Of a stretch of DNA of 64,000 nucleotides, positions 8,291 to 16,465 are shown one piece after another (positions within the stretch are counted from its first letter, which is position 1; each line of letters begins with the position of its first letter). Under the pieces are notes generated by a model. The model worked only from the letters and a program-made list of their open reading frames with translations, had not been told where the DNA came from and searched no databases. Source of the stretch: Chthonomonas sp035294505 (GTDB lineage Bacteria > Armatimonadota > Chthonomonadetes > Chthonomonadales > Chthonomonadaceae); NCBI RefSeq assembly GCF_035294505.1, contig NZ_DATGKU010000094.1, forward strand, positions 1-64,000. Reading direction: 5' to 3'. The position numbers and the translations under genes are program-made.

Positions 8291-9061
8291 ATGTTGGCGA
8301 AGCGCATTATTCCCTGCTTAGACGTTAAGGCAGGTCGGGTTGTTAAAGGGGTGAACTTTCTCAACTTGCGTGATGCAGGCGATCCGGTGGAATTGGCGGC
8401 GAAATACGATGCCGAAGGCGCCGATGAACTCGTTTTCCTCGACATCACTGCCAGCTATGAACAGCGCGACCTGATTGTGGAGGTCGCCGAGCGTGTGGCC
8501 GAACAGGTCTTTATTCCGTTCACGGTGGGGGGCGGTATTCGCAGTGTGGACGATTTTCGGCGAATCCTCTGTGCCGGTGCTGATAAGGTGGCGGTAAATA
8601 CGGCTGCTGTAAAGCGCCCGGAGATTCTCAGCGAGGCCGCCGAGCGTTTTGGAAGGCAGTGTGTTGTCATCGCGATAGACCCACGTCGGGTGGGTACCTA
8701 CCCGGATGGACGCCCTCGTTGGGAGGTCTATGTGAACGGAGGGCGTACGCCTACGGGGCTTGATGCCATCGAATGGGCGCAGCAGGCGGAAGCGCTAGGC
8801 GCCGGAGAGATTCTGCTTACCAGCATGGACCGCGATGGGACACAGCTCGGCTATGATCTTGAACTGACCCGGGCGGTGGCCGAAAAGGTCGGAATACCGG
8901 TGATCGCATCCGGCGGAGCCGGCACGCCCCATCACTGTCTGGAAGCGCTTACGGAAGGCAAAGCCGATGCGGCCCTTATCGCCTCGATGGTTCACGATGG
9001 ACACTACACCATCGCGCAGATCAAAGCCTATCTTGCCGAGCATGGTGTCTGTGTGCGCTAG
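8291..9061 (+). CDS. hisF: Imidazole glycerol phosphate synthase cyclase subunit HisF
   Basis: 256 residues, full length. Forms IGP and AICAR from PRFAR using ammonia delivered by HisH in histidine synthesis. Seen: LAKRIIPCLDVKAGRVVKGV with the catalytic aspartate of CLDV, FTVGGGIRS, VVIAIDPRRV with the second catalytic aspartate, and VIASGGAGTPHH, the phosphate-binding loops of the barrel. The ATG at 8291 follows GGAAAGG. hisH is not in the window; hisI follows after 61 nt. Confidence 0.97.
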   Translation: MLAKRIIPCLDVKAGRVVKGVNFLNLRDAGDPVELAAKYDAEGADELVFLDITASYEQRDLIVEVAERVAEQVFIPFTVGGGIRSVDDFRRILCAGADKVAVNTAAVKRPEILSEAAERFGRQCVVIAIDPRRVGTYPDGRPRWEVYVNGGRTPTGLDAIEWAQQAEALGAGEILLTSMDRDGTQLGYDLELTRAVAEKVGIPVIASGGAGTPHHCLEALTEGKADAALIASMVHDGHYTIAQIKAYLAEHGVCVR

Positions 9062-9122
9062 TGGCCGCATCACGGATTTTTCGCAAGAACAACCAAACGT
9101 TTGAACCACAGGAGTTTTCACG

Positions 9123-9494
9123 ATGCAAGTGCCTCAAAATCTCAAGTTCGATGCCAATGGCCTGATACCCGTGGTCGTGCAGGATGCCGATAGTGGAGAG
9201 GTTTTGATGGTCGCCTATATGAATCAGGAGGCCGTCGAACGCACCCTGCAGACAGGAAGGGCCACCTACTGGAGCCGCTCGCGTCAGCAGTTCTGGGTGA
9301 AGGGGGAGACCTCCGGCAATGTGCAACGGGTACGGGAGATGCGCGTGGACTGCGATAAGGACTGTCTTTTGATCAAGGTAGAGCAGACGGGGGCTGCTTG
9401 TCATGAGGGCTATCGCTCCTGCTTTTTCCGCAAGGTGAGCCAAGACGGCGAGCAGCTTGAAGTCGTTGAGGAACGACTCACCGATCCTTACTAA
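9123..9494 (+). CDS. hisI: Phosphoribosyl-AMP cyclohydrolase HisI
   Basis: 123 residues, monofunctional (no HisE pyrophosphohydrolase domain attached). Opens the adenine ring of phosphoribosyl-AMP in histidine synthesis. Seen: ATYWSRSRQQFWVKGETSGN, the Mg-binding DCDKDC, and the zinc cysteines of GAACHEGYRSCFFR. It follows hisF in the same direction, consistent with a small his operon. The ATG is preceded by CAGGAG. Confidence 0.96.
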   Translation: MQVPQNLKFDANGLIPVVVQDADSGEVLMVAYMNQEAVERTLQTGRATYWSRSRQQFWVKGETSGNVQRVREMRVDCDKDCLLIKVEQTGAACHEGYRSCFFRKVSQDGEQLEVVEERLTDPY

Positions 9495-9525
9495 ATAAAA
9501 GTACTCGGAGGTTTTCACAACACAA

Positions 9526-11727
9526 ATGACTTTCTCTGTTACCCATTTGGCCCATTCCCTGTTGCCTCTGCTTGTTCTAATGCCTTGTGTCGTTGCCATG
9601 GCGCGGGCTGCAGAGACCGCACACTATCGTCCGCCCGCTGTCCCTCTGGTGGTTCATGACCCCTATTTTAGTGTGTGGAGCATGAGCGACCATTTGACGG
9701 ACGATTGGACTCGTCACTGGACGGGCGCCGTAAACGCGATGTGCGGGCTTATACGCATTGACGGCAAGGTCTATCGTTGGGCCGGTCCGCAGCCGAATCT
9801 GCCTCAAACTCCACAGGATGTCGGGTTGGTGCTGCCAGATGGGGCGCATCTTCCTGCCGAGATACCCCCTATGGAGCAGGAGGGCCTCACGATCACGCCT
9901 ACCCAAACCACCTATCGTTTCTCTGCCGATGGCGTTGTGCTCGATGTGGAGTTTTTAAACCCTCTTTTGCCGGATGACCCTGATGTTCTAGCACAGCCGC
10001 TTACCTACCTAACCCTGCGTGTGCATTCGGCAGACCATCGCTCCCATGAAGTGGCCCTTTACTACGACTGTTCAGCGGAATGGGCGGTCAACACACCCGA
10101 TCAGCTTGTGGTGGGGCAGGTGGAGAGTTTAAATGGCCTTTCTGTGGGACGGTTCGGCACGGAAGCACAGCCCATTCTTGGCGCCGCCGGCGATAACCGT
10201 CGCATTGACTGGGGTTATTTTTACCTAGCTGCCGCTTCAAAGGGACAGGTGCACCTGCTTAGCGATCAGGTGGCGCGAGGCGCTTTCGCTGCTGGCGGCT
10301 CGCTTTCCGATCAGCCCACCATCACCCAATGGCCACGGGCGGCGAACGACCATTGGCCGGTGCTGGCCGTTACGTTTCCTCCCTTTCATGTTGCTGAGGC
10401 GCCGGTTACGCACCAACTCCTTCTGGCATACGACGAGCGCTATAGCATCGAGTTGATGGGGCAGCGCCTACGGCCCTATTGGCGTCGTAACGGGGCGACC
10501 ATCGCGCAGCTGCTGCAATCCGCCACGGCGGATTTCGCCGATCTGCAAAGGCGATGCCATCGCTTCGATGAGCAGTTTATGGAGGACATGCGCCATGTTG
10601 GCGGAGAGCGCTATGAGCGCCTTATGACGTTAGCCTATCCGCAGTGCCTGGCGGCGCACGGCTATGCTGCCGGCCCGAATGGCCAACTCCTGCTCTTTCC
10701 GAAAGAGAACTTCAGCAACGGCTGTATTAGCACGGTAGATGTTATCTATCCTTCCGCGCCTCTTTTCCTTCTGCTCAACACCGACCTGCTGAAGGCCTTG
10801 TTAACACCGGTAATGGACTATGCAGCCTCGCCACGTTGGAAGTTCCCCTTCGCCCCCCATGATCTCGGCACCTATCCGCTCGCCAACGGCCAGGTATACG
10901 GCGGAGGAGAGAAAAGCGAGGTAGACCAGATGCCGGTGGAGGAGAGCGGTAACCTGCTCATTCTTATGGCTGCCGAGGCCAGCATTGACGGCAATGCCCA
11001 TTTTGCCGAACGCTACTGGCCAGAGCTAGAGAAGTGGGCCAGCTATTTAAAACAGAATGGGCTTGACCCGGCCAACCAGCTCTGCACCGACGACTTTGCC
11101 GGCCATCTCGCCCATAACTGCAACCTTTCAATTAAGGCCATTGTGGCCTTAGGCTGTTTCGCAAAACTCTGCCAACTAACGGGGCGTACCGAACAAGCAC
11201 GAGAGTATGCTCAGCTGGCTCATTCCATGGCGCAGCAGTGGATGCAGATGGCCGACGATGGAGATCATTATCGTCTCGCTTTCGACAAGCCGGGCACTTG
11301 GAGCCAAAAGTACAACCTGGTGTGGGATAAAATTCTGCATCTAAACCTTTTCCCTGAAAGCGTTGCCCGTAAGGAAGTGGCCTTCTATCTCACCAAAATG
11401 AACCCGTACGGTTTGCCGCTAGACAACCGTGCCACCTACACCAAACTTGACTGGGAGGTTTGGACGGCGACCCTTGCGGAGAGCCGCACCGATTTCGATG
11501 TTTTTATGCAGCATATCGAGGCGTTTATGAATGCCACCCCGAATCGGGTACCACTTACCGACTGGTACGACACGATCTCGGCGAAGCAGGTGGGGTTTCA
11601 GGCACGTTCCGTGGTTGGCGGAATCGCCATCAAGCTGTTAGCCGATCCTGCCGTATGGCATAAGTGGGCGCAGCGTGCCCATTCGTCAGAGGCAATGCAG
11701 GGCGCTCCGCCTGCCGAAACAAAGTAA
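9526..11727 (+). CDS. Secreted glutaminase A-like protein (DUF4965/DUF5127/DUF1793)
   Basis: 733 residues with a signal peptide (about 1-28, ending AMARA). The arrangement matches the fungal GtaA-like glutaminase family: N-terminal beta region starting YRPPAVPLVVHDPYFSVWS, a middle region, and a C-terminal all-alpha barrel containing HDLGTYPLANGQVYGGG, VEESGNLLILMAAE and KYNLVWDKILHLNLFP. In bacteria the family is common beside glycoside hydrolases and its true substrate is often unknown, so glutaminase activity is family-based only. It lies 31 nt after hisI but is ended by a hairpin at 11759-11783. GGAGG lies about 14 nt before the ATG. Confidence 0.8.
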   Translation: MTFSVTHLAHSLLPLLVLMPCVVAMARAAETAHYRPPAVPLVVHDPYFSVWSMSDHLTDDWTRHWTGAVNAMCGLIRIDGKVYRWAGPQPNLPQTPQDVGLVLPDGAHLPAEIPPMEQEGLTITPTQTTYRFSADGVVLDVEFLNPLLPDDPDVLAQPLTYLTLRVHSADHRSHEVALYYDCSAEWAVNTPDQLVVGQVESLNGLSVGRFGTEAQPILGAAGDNRRIDWGYFYLAAASKGQVHLLSDQVARGAFAAGGSLSDQPTITQWPRAANDHWPVLAVTFPPFHVAEAPVTHQLLLAYDERYSIELMGQRLRPYWRRNGATIAQLLQSATADFADLQRRCHRFDEQFMEDMRHVGGERYERLMTLAYPQCLAAHGYAAGPNGQLLLFPKENFSNGCISTVDVIYPSAPLFLLLNTDLLKALLTPVMDYAASPRWKFPFAPHDLGTYPLANGQVYGGGEKSEVDQMPVEESGNLLILMAAEASIDGNAHFAERYWPELEKWASYLKQNGLDPANQLCTDDFAGHLAHNCNLSIKAIVALGCFAKLCQLTGRTEQAREYAQLAHSMAQQWMQMADDGDHYRLAFDKPGTWSQKYNLVWDKILHLNLFPESVARKEVAFYLTKMNPYGLPLDNRATYTKLDWEVWTATLAESRTDFDVFMQHIEAFMNATPNRVPLTDWYDTISAKQVGFQARSVVGGIAIKLLADPAVWHKWAQRAHSSEAMQGAPPAETK

Positions 11728-11758
11728 CAAAGTCAACAAACACGCTTCAAAAGCAACC

Positions 11759-11795
11759 GGAGAGAGAAAGACTTTCTCTCTCCTATTTGTCTTTC
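11759..11795 (+). terminator. Terminator after the glutaminase-like gene
   Basis: GGAGAGAGAAAG (11759-11770) pairs with CTTTCTCTCTCC (11772-11783), followed by a T-rich stretch. The tight loop means the real loop is wider than one base. Confidence 0.6.
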
Positions 11796-11862
11796 GTCCT
11801 TTAGAAGAAGGTATTTGCTAGCGCTGTTCAAACCATGCCCAAATAGATCGGTTTCACGCACA

Positions 11863-11885
11863 GGGGTAGACATAAGGCCTACCCC
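11863..11885. repeat. REP-like palindrome, copy 1
   Basis: GGGGTAGAC and GGCCTACCCC form an imperfect palindrome, followed by TACA. Closely similar intergenic copies occur at 23319-23340 and, more decayed, at 56329-56359. Confidence 0.5.
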
Positions 11886-11901
11886 TACAACATTGGCGCA
11901 T

Positions 11902-12972
11902 CTATCGGTCAGCAGTTGGCAACCTCCAAGAGCATTTTGCCCCTGATCTCGCCGAGGTGGTGTCAGAGTGGAAGGCACGAGCTTTAAAGGAATCGTTCAG
12001 GCTTGTGGTTTGCGGAAGCAGATGTTTTTGAAACCAGTCGCGGATGGTGAAGATAATCTCCGGATTAAGGATATGGCCGGAGTTTACCTCGATGACACGC
12101 AGGTTTTTATCGTTACGAGCAGCGGCGATGAGCGCTTTTGAGGCGGCTGGAGGAATGATCTCGTCGTACTTGGCGGTGAAGATAAGCATGGGACGTGGAG
12201 CGATGCGGCCGATATAGTAGATGGGATCGGTGATCTGGGAAACGCTCTGAATAATTTTCATCACCTGGGGGTTAATGGTAATAGGCCAATGCGCCCGCAG
12301 GAGGGGGTAGGCGGCGATATGTTCGGCAATCTGCACGAACCCTCCGCCCGGAACGGCCAAACAGAGGGCCGCTACCCTTCTGTCTACACCCCCTAGCACG
12401 CTCCCCAACATGGCGCCCATGGAGAAGCCGAGATAGCCGATGCGGTTTTTGGCGATATCGGGGCGGCTTTGCAGATAGTCTATGGCGCGTCGTAGGTCTA
12501 CCACGGTCTGTACCCAGGCATCGCGTGCGGTGTAGGAGTTGGGCAGGAAAATATCGCCGCTGCGTTCGGGGCGTTTTCGGTCGCCACAATACTGCGCGTC
12601 TATAGAGAGGGCTGCGAAGCCGATGCCGTTCAGCATTTCGGCGCTGGCCTTCACGTAGGAGCTATCTTTATTTCCTCCCGAGCCATGCATAACGATGACG
12701 GCCGGGTAGGGCGCTTTGCCCTGTTTCGGGAGCGCTAAAATCGCCGTAACGCGCTGATCGTGAATGCTATCGTAGGTCAGCGCATAACGGATACCGGTTG
12801 AAGTTGTGTCGAGGGGTTTTAATGTGGGGTGAAGAGGTAAGTTCGTATCGTATTGGTACCAAGCCAGGCGGCATGTCTCGGAGAAGGTAGGAACCGATGA
12901 GGAAATGGCGTAGGCATATGAGGTTATGGTCATGGCTAACAGCAAAAGCGCTCCCTGCAGAGCACGTAACAT
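11902..12972 (-). CDS. Secreted alpha/beta hydrolase (dienelactone hydrolase / esterase-like)
   Basis: 356 residues from the ATG at 12972, chosen because it opens with a signal peptide (LRALQGALLLLAMTITSYAYA) and has GGAGAG upstream; an upstream in-frame start would bury the signal. Seen: oxyanion region VIVMHGSGGNKDSS, nucleophile elbow GFSMGA, acid KYDEIIPP and histidine NSGHILNPE, so the Ser-Asp-His triad is complete. The fold resembles dienelactone hydrolase and acetyl-xylan-esterase-like proteins. The last 30 residues are a poorly structured, polar tail. Substrate unknown; a carbohydrate ester is likely from the neighbourhood. Confidence 0.8.
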   Translation of the reverse strand: MLRALQGALLLLAMTITSYAYAISSSVPTFSETCRLAWYQYDTNLPLHPTLKPLDTTSTGIRYALTYDSIHDQRVTAILALPKQGKAPYPAVIVMHGSGGNKDSSYVKASAEMLNGIGFAALSIDAQYCGDRKRPERSGDIFLPNSYTARDAWVQTVVDLRRAIDYLQSRPDIAKNRIGYLGFSMGAMLGSVLGGVDRRVAALCLAVPGGGFVQIAEHIAAYPLLRAHWPITINPQVMKIIQSVSQITDPIYYIGRIAPRPMLIFTAKYDEIIPPAASKALIAAARNDKNLRVIEVNSGHILNPEIIFTIRDWFQKHLLPQTTSLNDSFKARAFHSDTTSARSGAKCSWRLPTADR

Positions 12973-13157
12973 CCTCTTGATCTCTCCATTCAAACAGTGT
13001 ACAAAGAGTCTACACTTTTCCCTCACTTCGCGTCTATAGGCGAGAGTTTCTCGAAAGAGGCGTGTTCAGAAGCCGTCTCTGCCGAGAACAGAAGTGGGCA
13101 GGAAGAGAGCGGTATAGGAACGAAATAGAGTTCAACACAATAAACGGAGTAACGCGA

Positions 13158-13946
13158 GTGGAGTTTGGACTTAAAGATAAGGTATCCCTTGTGGCAGCGG
13201 CCAGTAAGGGGTTGGGGTTTGCATGCGCTTTGGGATTGGCGCGTGAGGGAGCCAAAGTCGCCCTCTTTGCGCGCACGGAGAAGGCGATTCAAGAGGCGGC
13301 TCATCGCATTCATGAAGAGACCGGCGCCGAGGTGTTGCCGCTTGTGGCGGATGTAACGAAGCCGGAGGATATCGCCTCTGCGGTATCCCAAACGGTAGCC
13401 CGTTTGGGTGCGCTTCATATTCTGGTGCCCAACAGCGGCGGACCGCCGCCGGGAACGTTCGCCTCTTTGGGCGAAGCCGAGTGGCGTGCGGCCATTGAGA
13501 GCACGCTGCTTTCTACGGTGCGTCTCATTCGAGAAGCCCTTCCGCATATGCAACAGGCGGGTTGGGGGCGCATTGTGGTTATTACTTCCACCTCAGTACG
13601 TCAGCCCATTCCTGGACTCTTGCTCTCCAACACCTTGCGCACCGGAGTGGTAGGGCTGTGTAAAACGCTTGCTCAGGAGCTAGCCCCTTACGGCATTACC
13701 GTAAACAACGTAGGGCCGGGCAGTTTCGATACCGATCGGATAAAACTGCTGTTGGAACGACGTGCTCATGAGCGCGGCATCTCGGTGGAAGAGGCGCGTA
13801 GACAGATGGAGGCCGCCATCCCGATGGGGCGATTGGGGCGACCGGAAGAGCTGGCCAACATGGTGGTCTTCCTCGCTTCTGATGCGGCCGCTTATGTGAC
13901 CGGACAGACCATCCTGGTAGATGGGGGGCAAACGGTGGCCCTATGA
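13158..13946 (+). CDS. SDR-family oxidoreductase lacking the YxxxK catalytic pair
   Basis: 262 residues from a GTG at 13158 with GGAG upstream; earlier in-frame starts lack family similarity. A Rossmann fold is clear (VSLVAAASKGLGFACA, LVADVTKPED, LVPNSGGPPPG, VNNVGPGSFDTDR, YVTGQTILVDGG). The nucleotide motif is AxxxGLG and the usual catalytic Tyr-x-x-x-Lys is replaced by LLLSNTLRTGV. This agrees with the BKR-like SDR subgroup known to depart from the catalytic tetrad. Often annotated FabG-like, but reductase activity is doubtful. Its stop overlaps the next start (ATGA), so the pair is coupled. Confidence 0.85.
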   Translation: MEFGLKDKVSLVAAASKGLGFACALGLAREGAKVALFARTEKAIQEAAHRIHEETGAEVLPLVADVTKPEDIASAVSQTVARLGALHILVPNSGGPPPGTFASLGEAEWRAAIESTLLSTVRLIREALPHMQQAGWGRIVVITSTSVRQPIPGLLLSNTLRTGVVGLCKTLAQELAPYGITVNNVGPGSFDTDRIKLLLERRAHERGISVEEARRQMEAAIPMGRLGRPEELANMVVFLASDAAAYVTGQTILVDGGQTVAL

Positions 13947-15160
13947 GCGGCGATAAACTGAGCCGCCGTAGGTTTATGCAAACCGTGGCAGGGGGGCTTC
14001 TAACCGGTTTGTCGGTGCCTCCATCTCAAGCCGTTGCTGCGATGCCAAAGGGTCTGTACGTCGAGCACGGAACGCTTATGCGGGCAGGGCACCTCTATCG
14101 CGGCATCGGCGCCAACTATTTCGACCTGTTCTATCGGCTGTTGAAGAACCCTGGCGATAGCTCTTCTCTCACAAATCTGCGCCGTTTGGCTCAACACGGC
14201 ATTCCTTTTGTGCGCTTTATGTGTGGCGGGTTTTGGCCGTCCGAGCAGAGCCTCTATCTTAAGAAGCCAGCTGAATTCTTCGCGAGGCTCGATTGGGTGG
14301 TAGATGCAGCCGAACGTTGCGGTATGGGGCTTATCCCCTCCCTCTTTTGGAACGTTTCTACGGTGCCCGACCTTATGGGTGAGCCGATGCAGGCCTACGG
14401 CGACCCAAAAAGCCGAACGAACGCTTATATCCGCCGATTCACTCGGCAGGTCGTAACCCGATACCGTAACTCAGAAGCCATTTGGGGCTGGGAGTTCGGC
14501 AACGAATATAATCTGGTTGCCGACCTTCCAAACGCCTCGGAGCACCGGCCGCCCGTCGCGCCTAATTTGGGCACACCCGCAAGCCGCTCGGCACGGGATG
14601 AGTTGCACTGGAATGATATTCAGGTGGCATTACACGCCTTCGCTACAACGGTGCGCCAATACGACCCTCAGCGTATTCTCCTTACCGGCAACGCCGTTCC
14701 ACGCCCGTCCGCCTATCACAATCTGCACAATCATACTTGGCAGCTCGATACCGTGGATCAGTTTGAGACCATCCTGCGGCGCGATAACCCCAGCCCTATA
14801 GATACCCTCTGCGTTCACCTCTATCCTGATCCAAAAAACATCTATCCGGGTGGAGCGAAGAACCTGCAAGAGATTGTCGGCTTACTAAGAGAGGTTGCTA
14901 AAAAGACGGGGAAGCCCCTCGTTATTGAGGAGTTTGGAGTGAGTCGCCAGGAGGGAACCTTGGATCAACAGCGTGCCCGGTTTCAAGAGTTTCTCGATGC
15001 CTTTTCGCGCTATGACGTTCCCTTAGCAGCATTTTGGGTTTTTGATTTTGCGGCTCAGGACGCCGATTGGAATGTAACATTCGATAACGATCGCGCTTTT
15101 ATGCTGCAGATGGTGGCCGAGACGAATCGAACGTGGACAACGAGCGTCCCTCGCTCGTAA
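13943..15160 (+). CDS. Tat-exported GH5-like cellulase/mannanase family protein
   Basis: 405 residues. The N-terminus has a twin-arginine signal (SRRRFMQTVAGGLLTGLSV), so export of the folded protein is expected. The body is a TIM-barrel glycoside hydrolase: IPFVRFMCGGFWPS, then WGWEFGNEYN with the acid/base glutamate, IDTLCVHLYPD, and PLVIEEFGVSR with the nucleophile glutamate. The pattern fits clan A, family 5-like. Substrate (beta-mannan, cellulose or another glycan) cannot be told. Translationally coupled to the atypical SDR upstream. Confidence 0.85.
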   Translation: MSGDKLSRRRFMQTVAGGLLTGLSVPPSQAVAAMPKGLYVEHGTLMRAGHLYRGIGANYFDLFYRLLKNPGDSSSLTNLRRLAQHGIPFVRFMCGGFWPSEQSLYLKKPAEFFARLDWVVDAAERCGMGLIPSLFWNVSTVPDLMGEPMQAYGDPKSRTNAYIRRFTRQVVTRYRNSEAIWGWEFGNEYNLVADLPNASEHRPPVAPNLGTPASRSARDELHWNDIQVALHAFATTVRQYDPQRILLTGNAVPRPSAYHNLHNHTWQLDTVDQFETILRRDNPSPIDTLCVHLYPDPKNIYPGGAKNLQEIVGLLREVAKKTGKPLVIEEFGVSRQEGTLDQQRARFQEFLDAFSRYDVPLAAFWVFDFAAQDADWNVTFDNDRAFMLQMVAETNRTWTTSVPRS

Positions 15161-15205
15161 ACGACCGCGCGTCTCACAGAAGTATCATAGTGTTCTAACA
15201 CAGAA

Positions 15206-15237
15206 GGGGCGCACGTTCGTGCACCCCTGCAATTTTT
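15206..15237 (+). terminator. Hairpin terminator after the GH5-like gene
   Basis: GGGGCGCACG (15206-15215) and CGTGCACCCC (15218-15227) form a stem with one mismatch, followed by TGCAATTTTT. The palindrome resembles the GC-rich repeat palindromes seen elsewhere in the window. Confidence 0.6.
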
Positions 15238-15270
15238 GGAGCCAAAGAGCCACTAAGAGGGCGACCTAAA

Positions 15271-16251
15271 TTAGGCCAGCGCCTCGTCTATAGCTTTCAG
15301 GATGTCGGGGCTGAGCTTCACCCCGGCGGCGCCTGCGTTCTCTTCCACCTGTTCTGGACGGGAGGCGCCGATAATGACACTGGCAACGTTTGAAAGCCGC
15401 AGACACCATGCTAAAGCCAGTTGCGCCATCGTAAGCCCTGCCTGCTTTGCGATGGGTTCCAGTCGCTGCACCTTCTCTAACACGGTGTCATCAAGCCGGC
15501 CCTGGTTCAGGAACATGTTCTGGCGTGGGTCGGCGGCGCGGCTTCCTTCCGGCGGAGGCTGCCCGGGCTTGTATTTGCCCGTTAATATTCCCTGCGCCAG
15601 CGGGGAGAACACGATCTGACCTATGCCTTCTCGCTCGCACACAGGGATAACGTCTTTTTCAATGCCCCGTCCTAACATGTTGTAGTAGGGTTGGCTAGAG
15701 ATAAACCGATCCATATTGTGAGCTTCCTGGAACTTCACAGCATCCGCTATTTGGTAGGCGCTCCACTGGCTAAAGCCGATGTAGAGCACTTTCCCTTGGG
15801 TAATGAGGTCATCGAGGGCGCGCAAAGTCTCTTCGAGGGGCGTATTGGGGTCGTAGCGATGGCACTGGTAGAGGTCAATATAGTCCACACCGAGCCGTTT
15901 GAGGCTGGCATGGCACTGCTCCATGATATGCTTGCGAGAGAGTCCGCTGTTGTTAGGCATAGGGCCATCGCTCATAGGGAAGAACACTTTGGTGGCGATG
16001 ACATAGGTGTCTCGTGGGTATTTGCGCAGCGCCCGCCCGACAACCTCCTCGCTTCGACCGCGTGCATAGACATTGGCCGTATCGAAGAAGTTGATGCCTA
16101 GCTCGTAGGCTTTATCAATGCATCGCTCCGCGCGCTCATCCTCCACGGCGTTGCCATAGGTGAGCCAGCTGCCCAAGCAGATTTCAGAGACCATTAGCCC
16201 GCTGTTGCCAAGTCGGCGATAGTGCATCTCACGTTTTGTTTCTGAAGCCAT
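15271..16251 (-). CDS. Aldo/keto reductase
   Basis: 326 residues from the ATG at 16251, which has AGGGGGA upstream. Cytoplasmic NAD(P)H-dependent oxidoreductase barrel. Seen: FFDTANVYARGRSEEVVG with the catalytic Asp and Tyr, VIATKVFF with the Lys, and YIDLYQCHRYD with the His, so the AKR tetrad is complete. The C-terminal SVIIGASRPEQVEEN is the cofactor-binding signature. The layout is nearest the voltage-gated potassium channel beta-subunit/YghZ group. Substrate unknown. It is a single gene between convergent and divergent units. Confidence 0.9.
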   Translation of the reverse strand: MASETKREMHYRRLGNSGLMVSEICLGSWLTYGNAVEDERAERCIDKAYELGINFFDTANVYARGRSEEVVGRALRKYPRDTYVIATKVFFPMSDGPMPNNSGLSRKHIMEQCHASLKRLGVDYIDLYQCHRYDPNTPLEETLRALDDLITQGKVLYIGFSQWSAYQIADAVKFQEAHNMDRFISSQPYYNMLGRGIEKDVIPVCEREGIGQIVFSPLAQGILTGKYKPGQPPPEGSRAADPRQNMFLNQGRLDDTVLEKVQRLEPIAKQAGLTMAQLALAWCLRLSNVASVIIGASRPEQVEENAGAAGVKLSPDILKAIDEALA

Positions 16252-16433
16252 GCAGTAAAGTCCCCCTGGTAAACATGAAATTGTGGTCGGCACATGAGCA
16301 GTTGTGCCGCAGAATAGAAGGCAAGAGAGTTACGCCTGAGAGGGGGCAGAAGTTTCCGTTAGGGAAGCTAGTCGTCTCTCGGCAAGTGTATTGAGCGCCT
16401 AGCTCTACGTCCGTCTTTTGAGAGGGGTATAAT

Positions 16434-16460
16434 TAGGGGGCAGTGGTACACTGCCCCCTA
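16434..16460 (-). terminator. Hairpin just after shc
   Basis: Perfect 12-bp arms TAGGGGGCAGTG (16434-16445) and CACTGCCCCCTA (16449-16460) with a 3-nt loop lie 6 nt after the shc stop. There is no long T-tract, so termination efficiency is uncertain. Confidence 0.55.
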
Positions 16461-16465
16461 GACAC

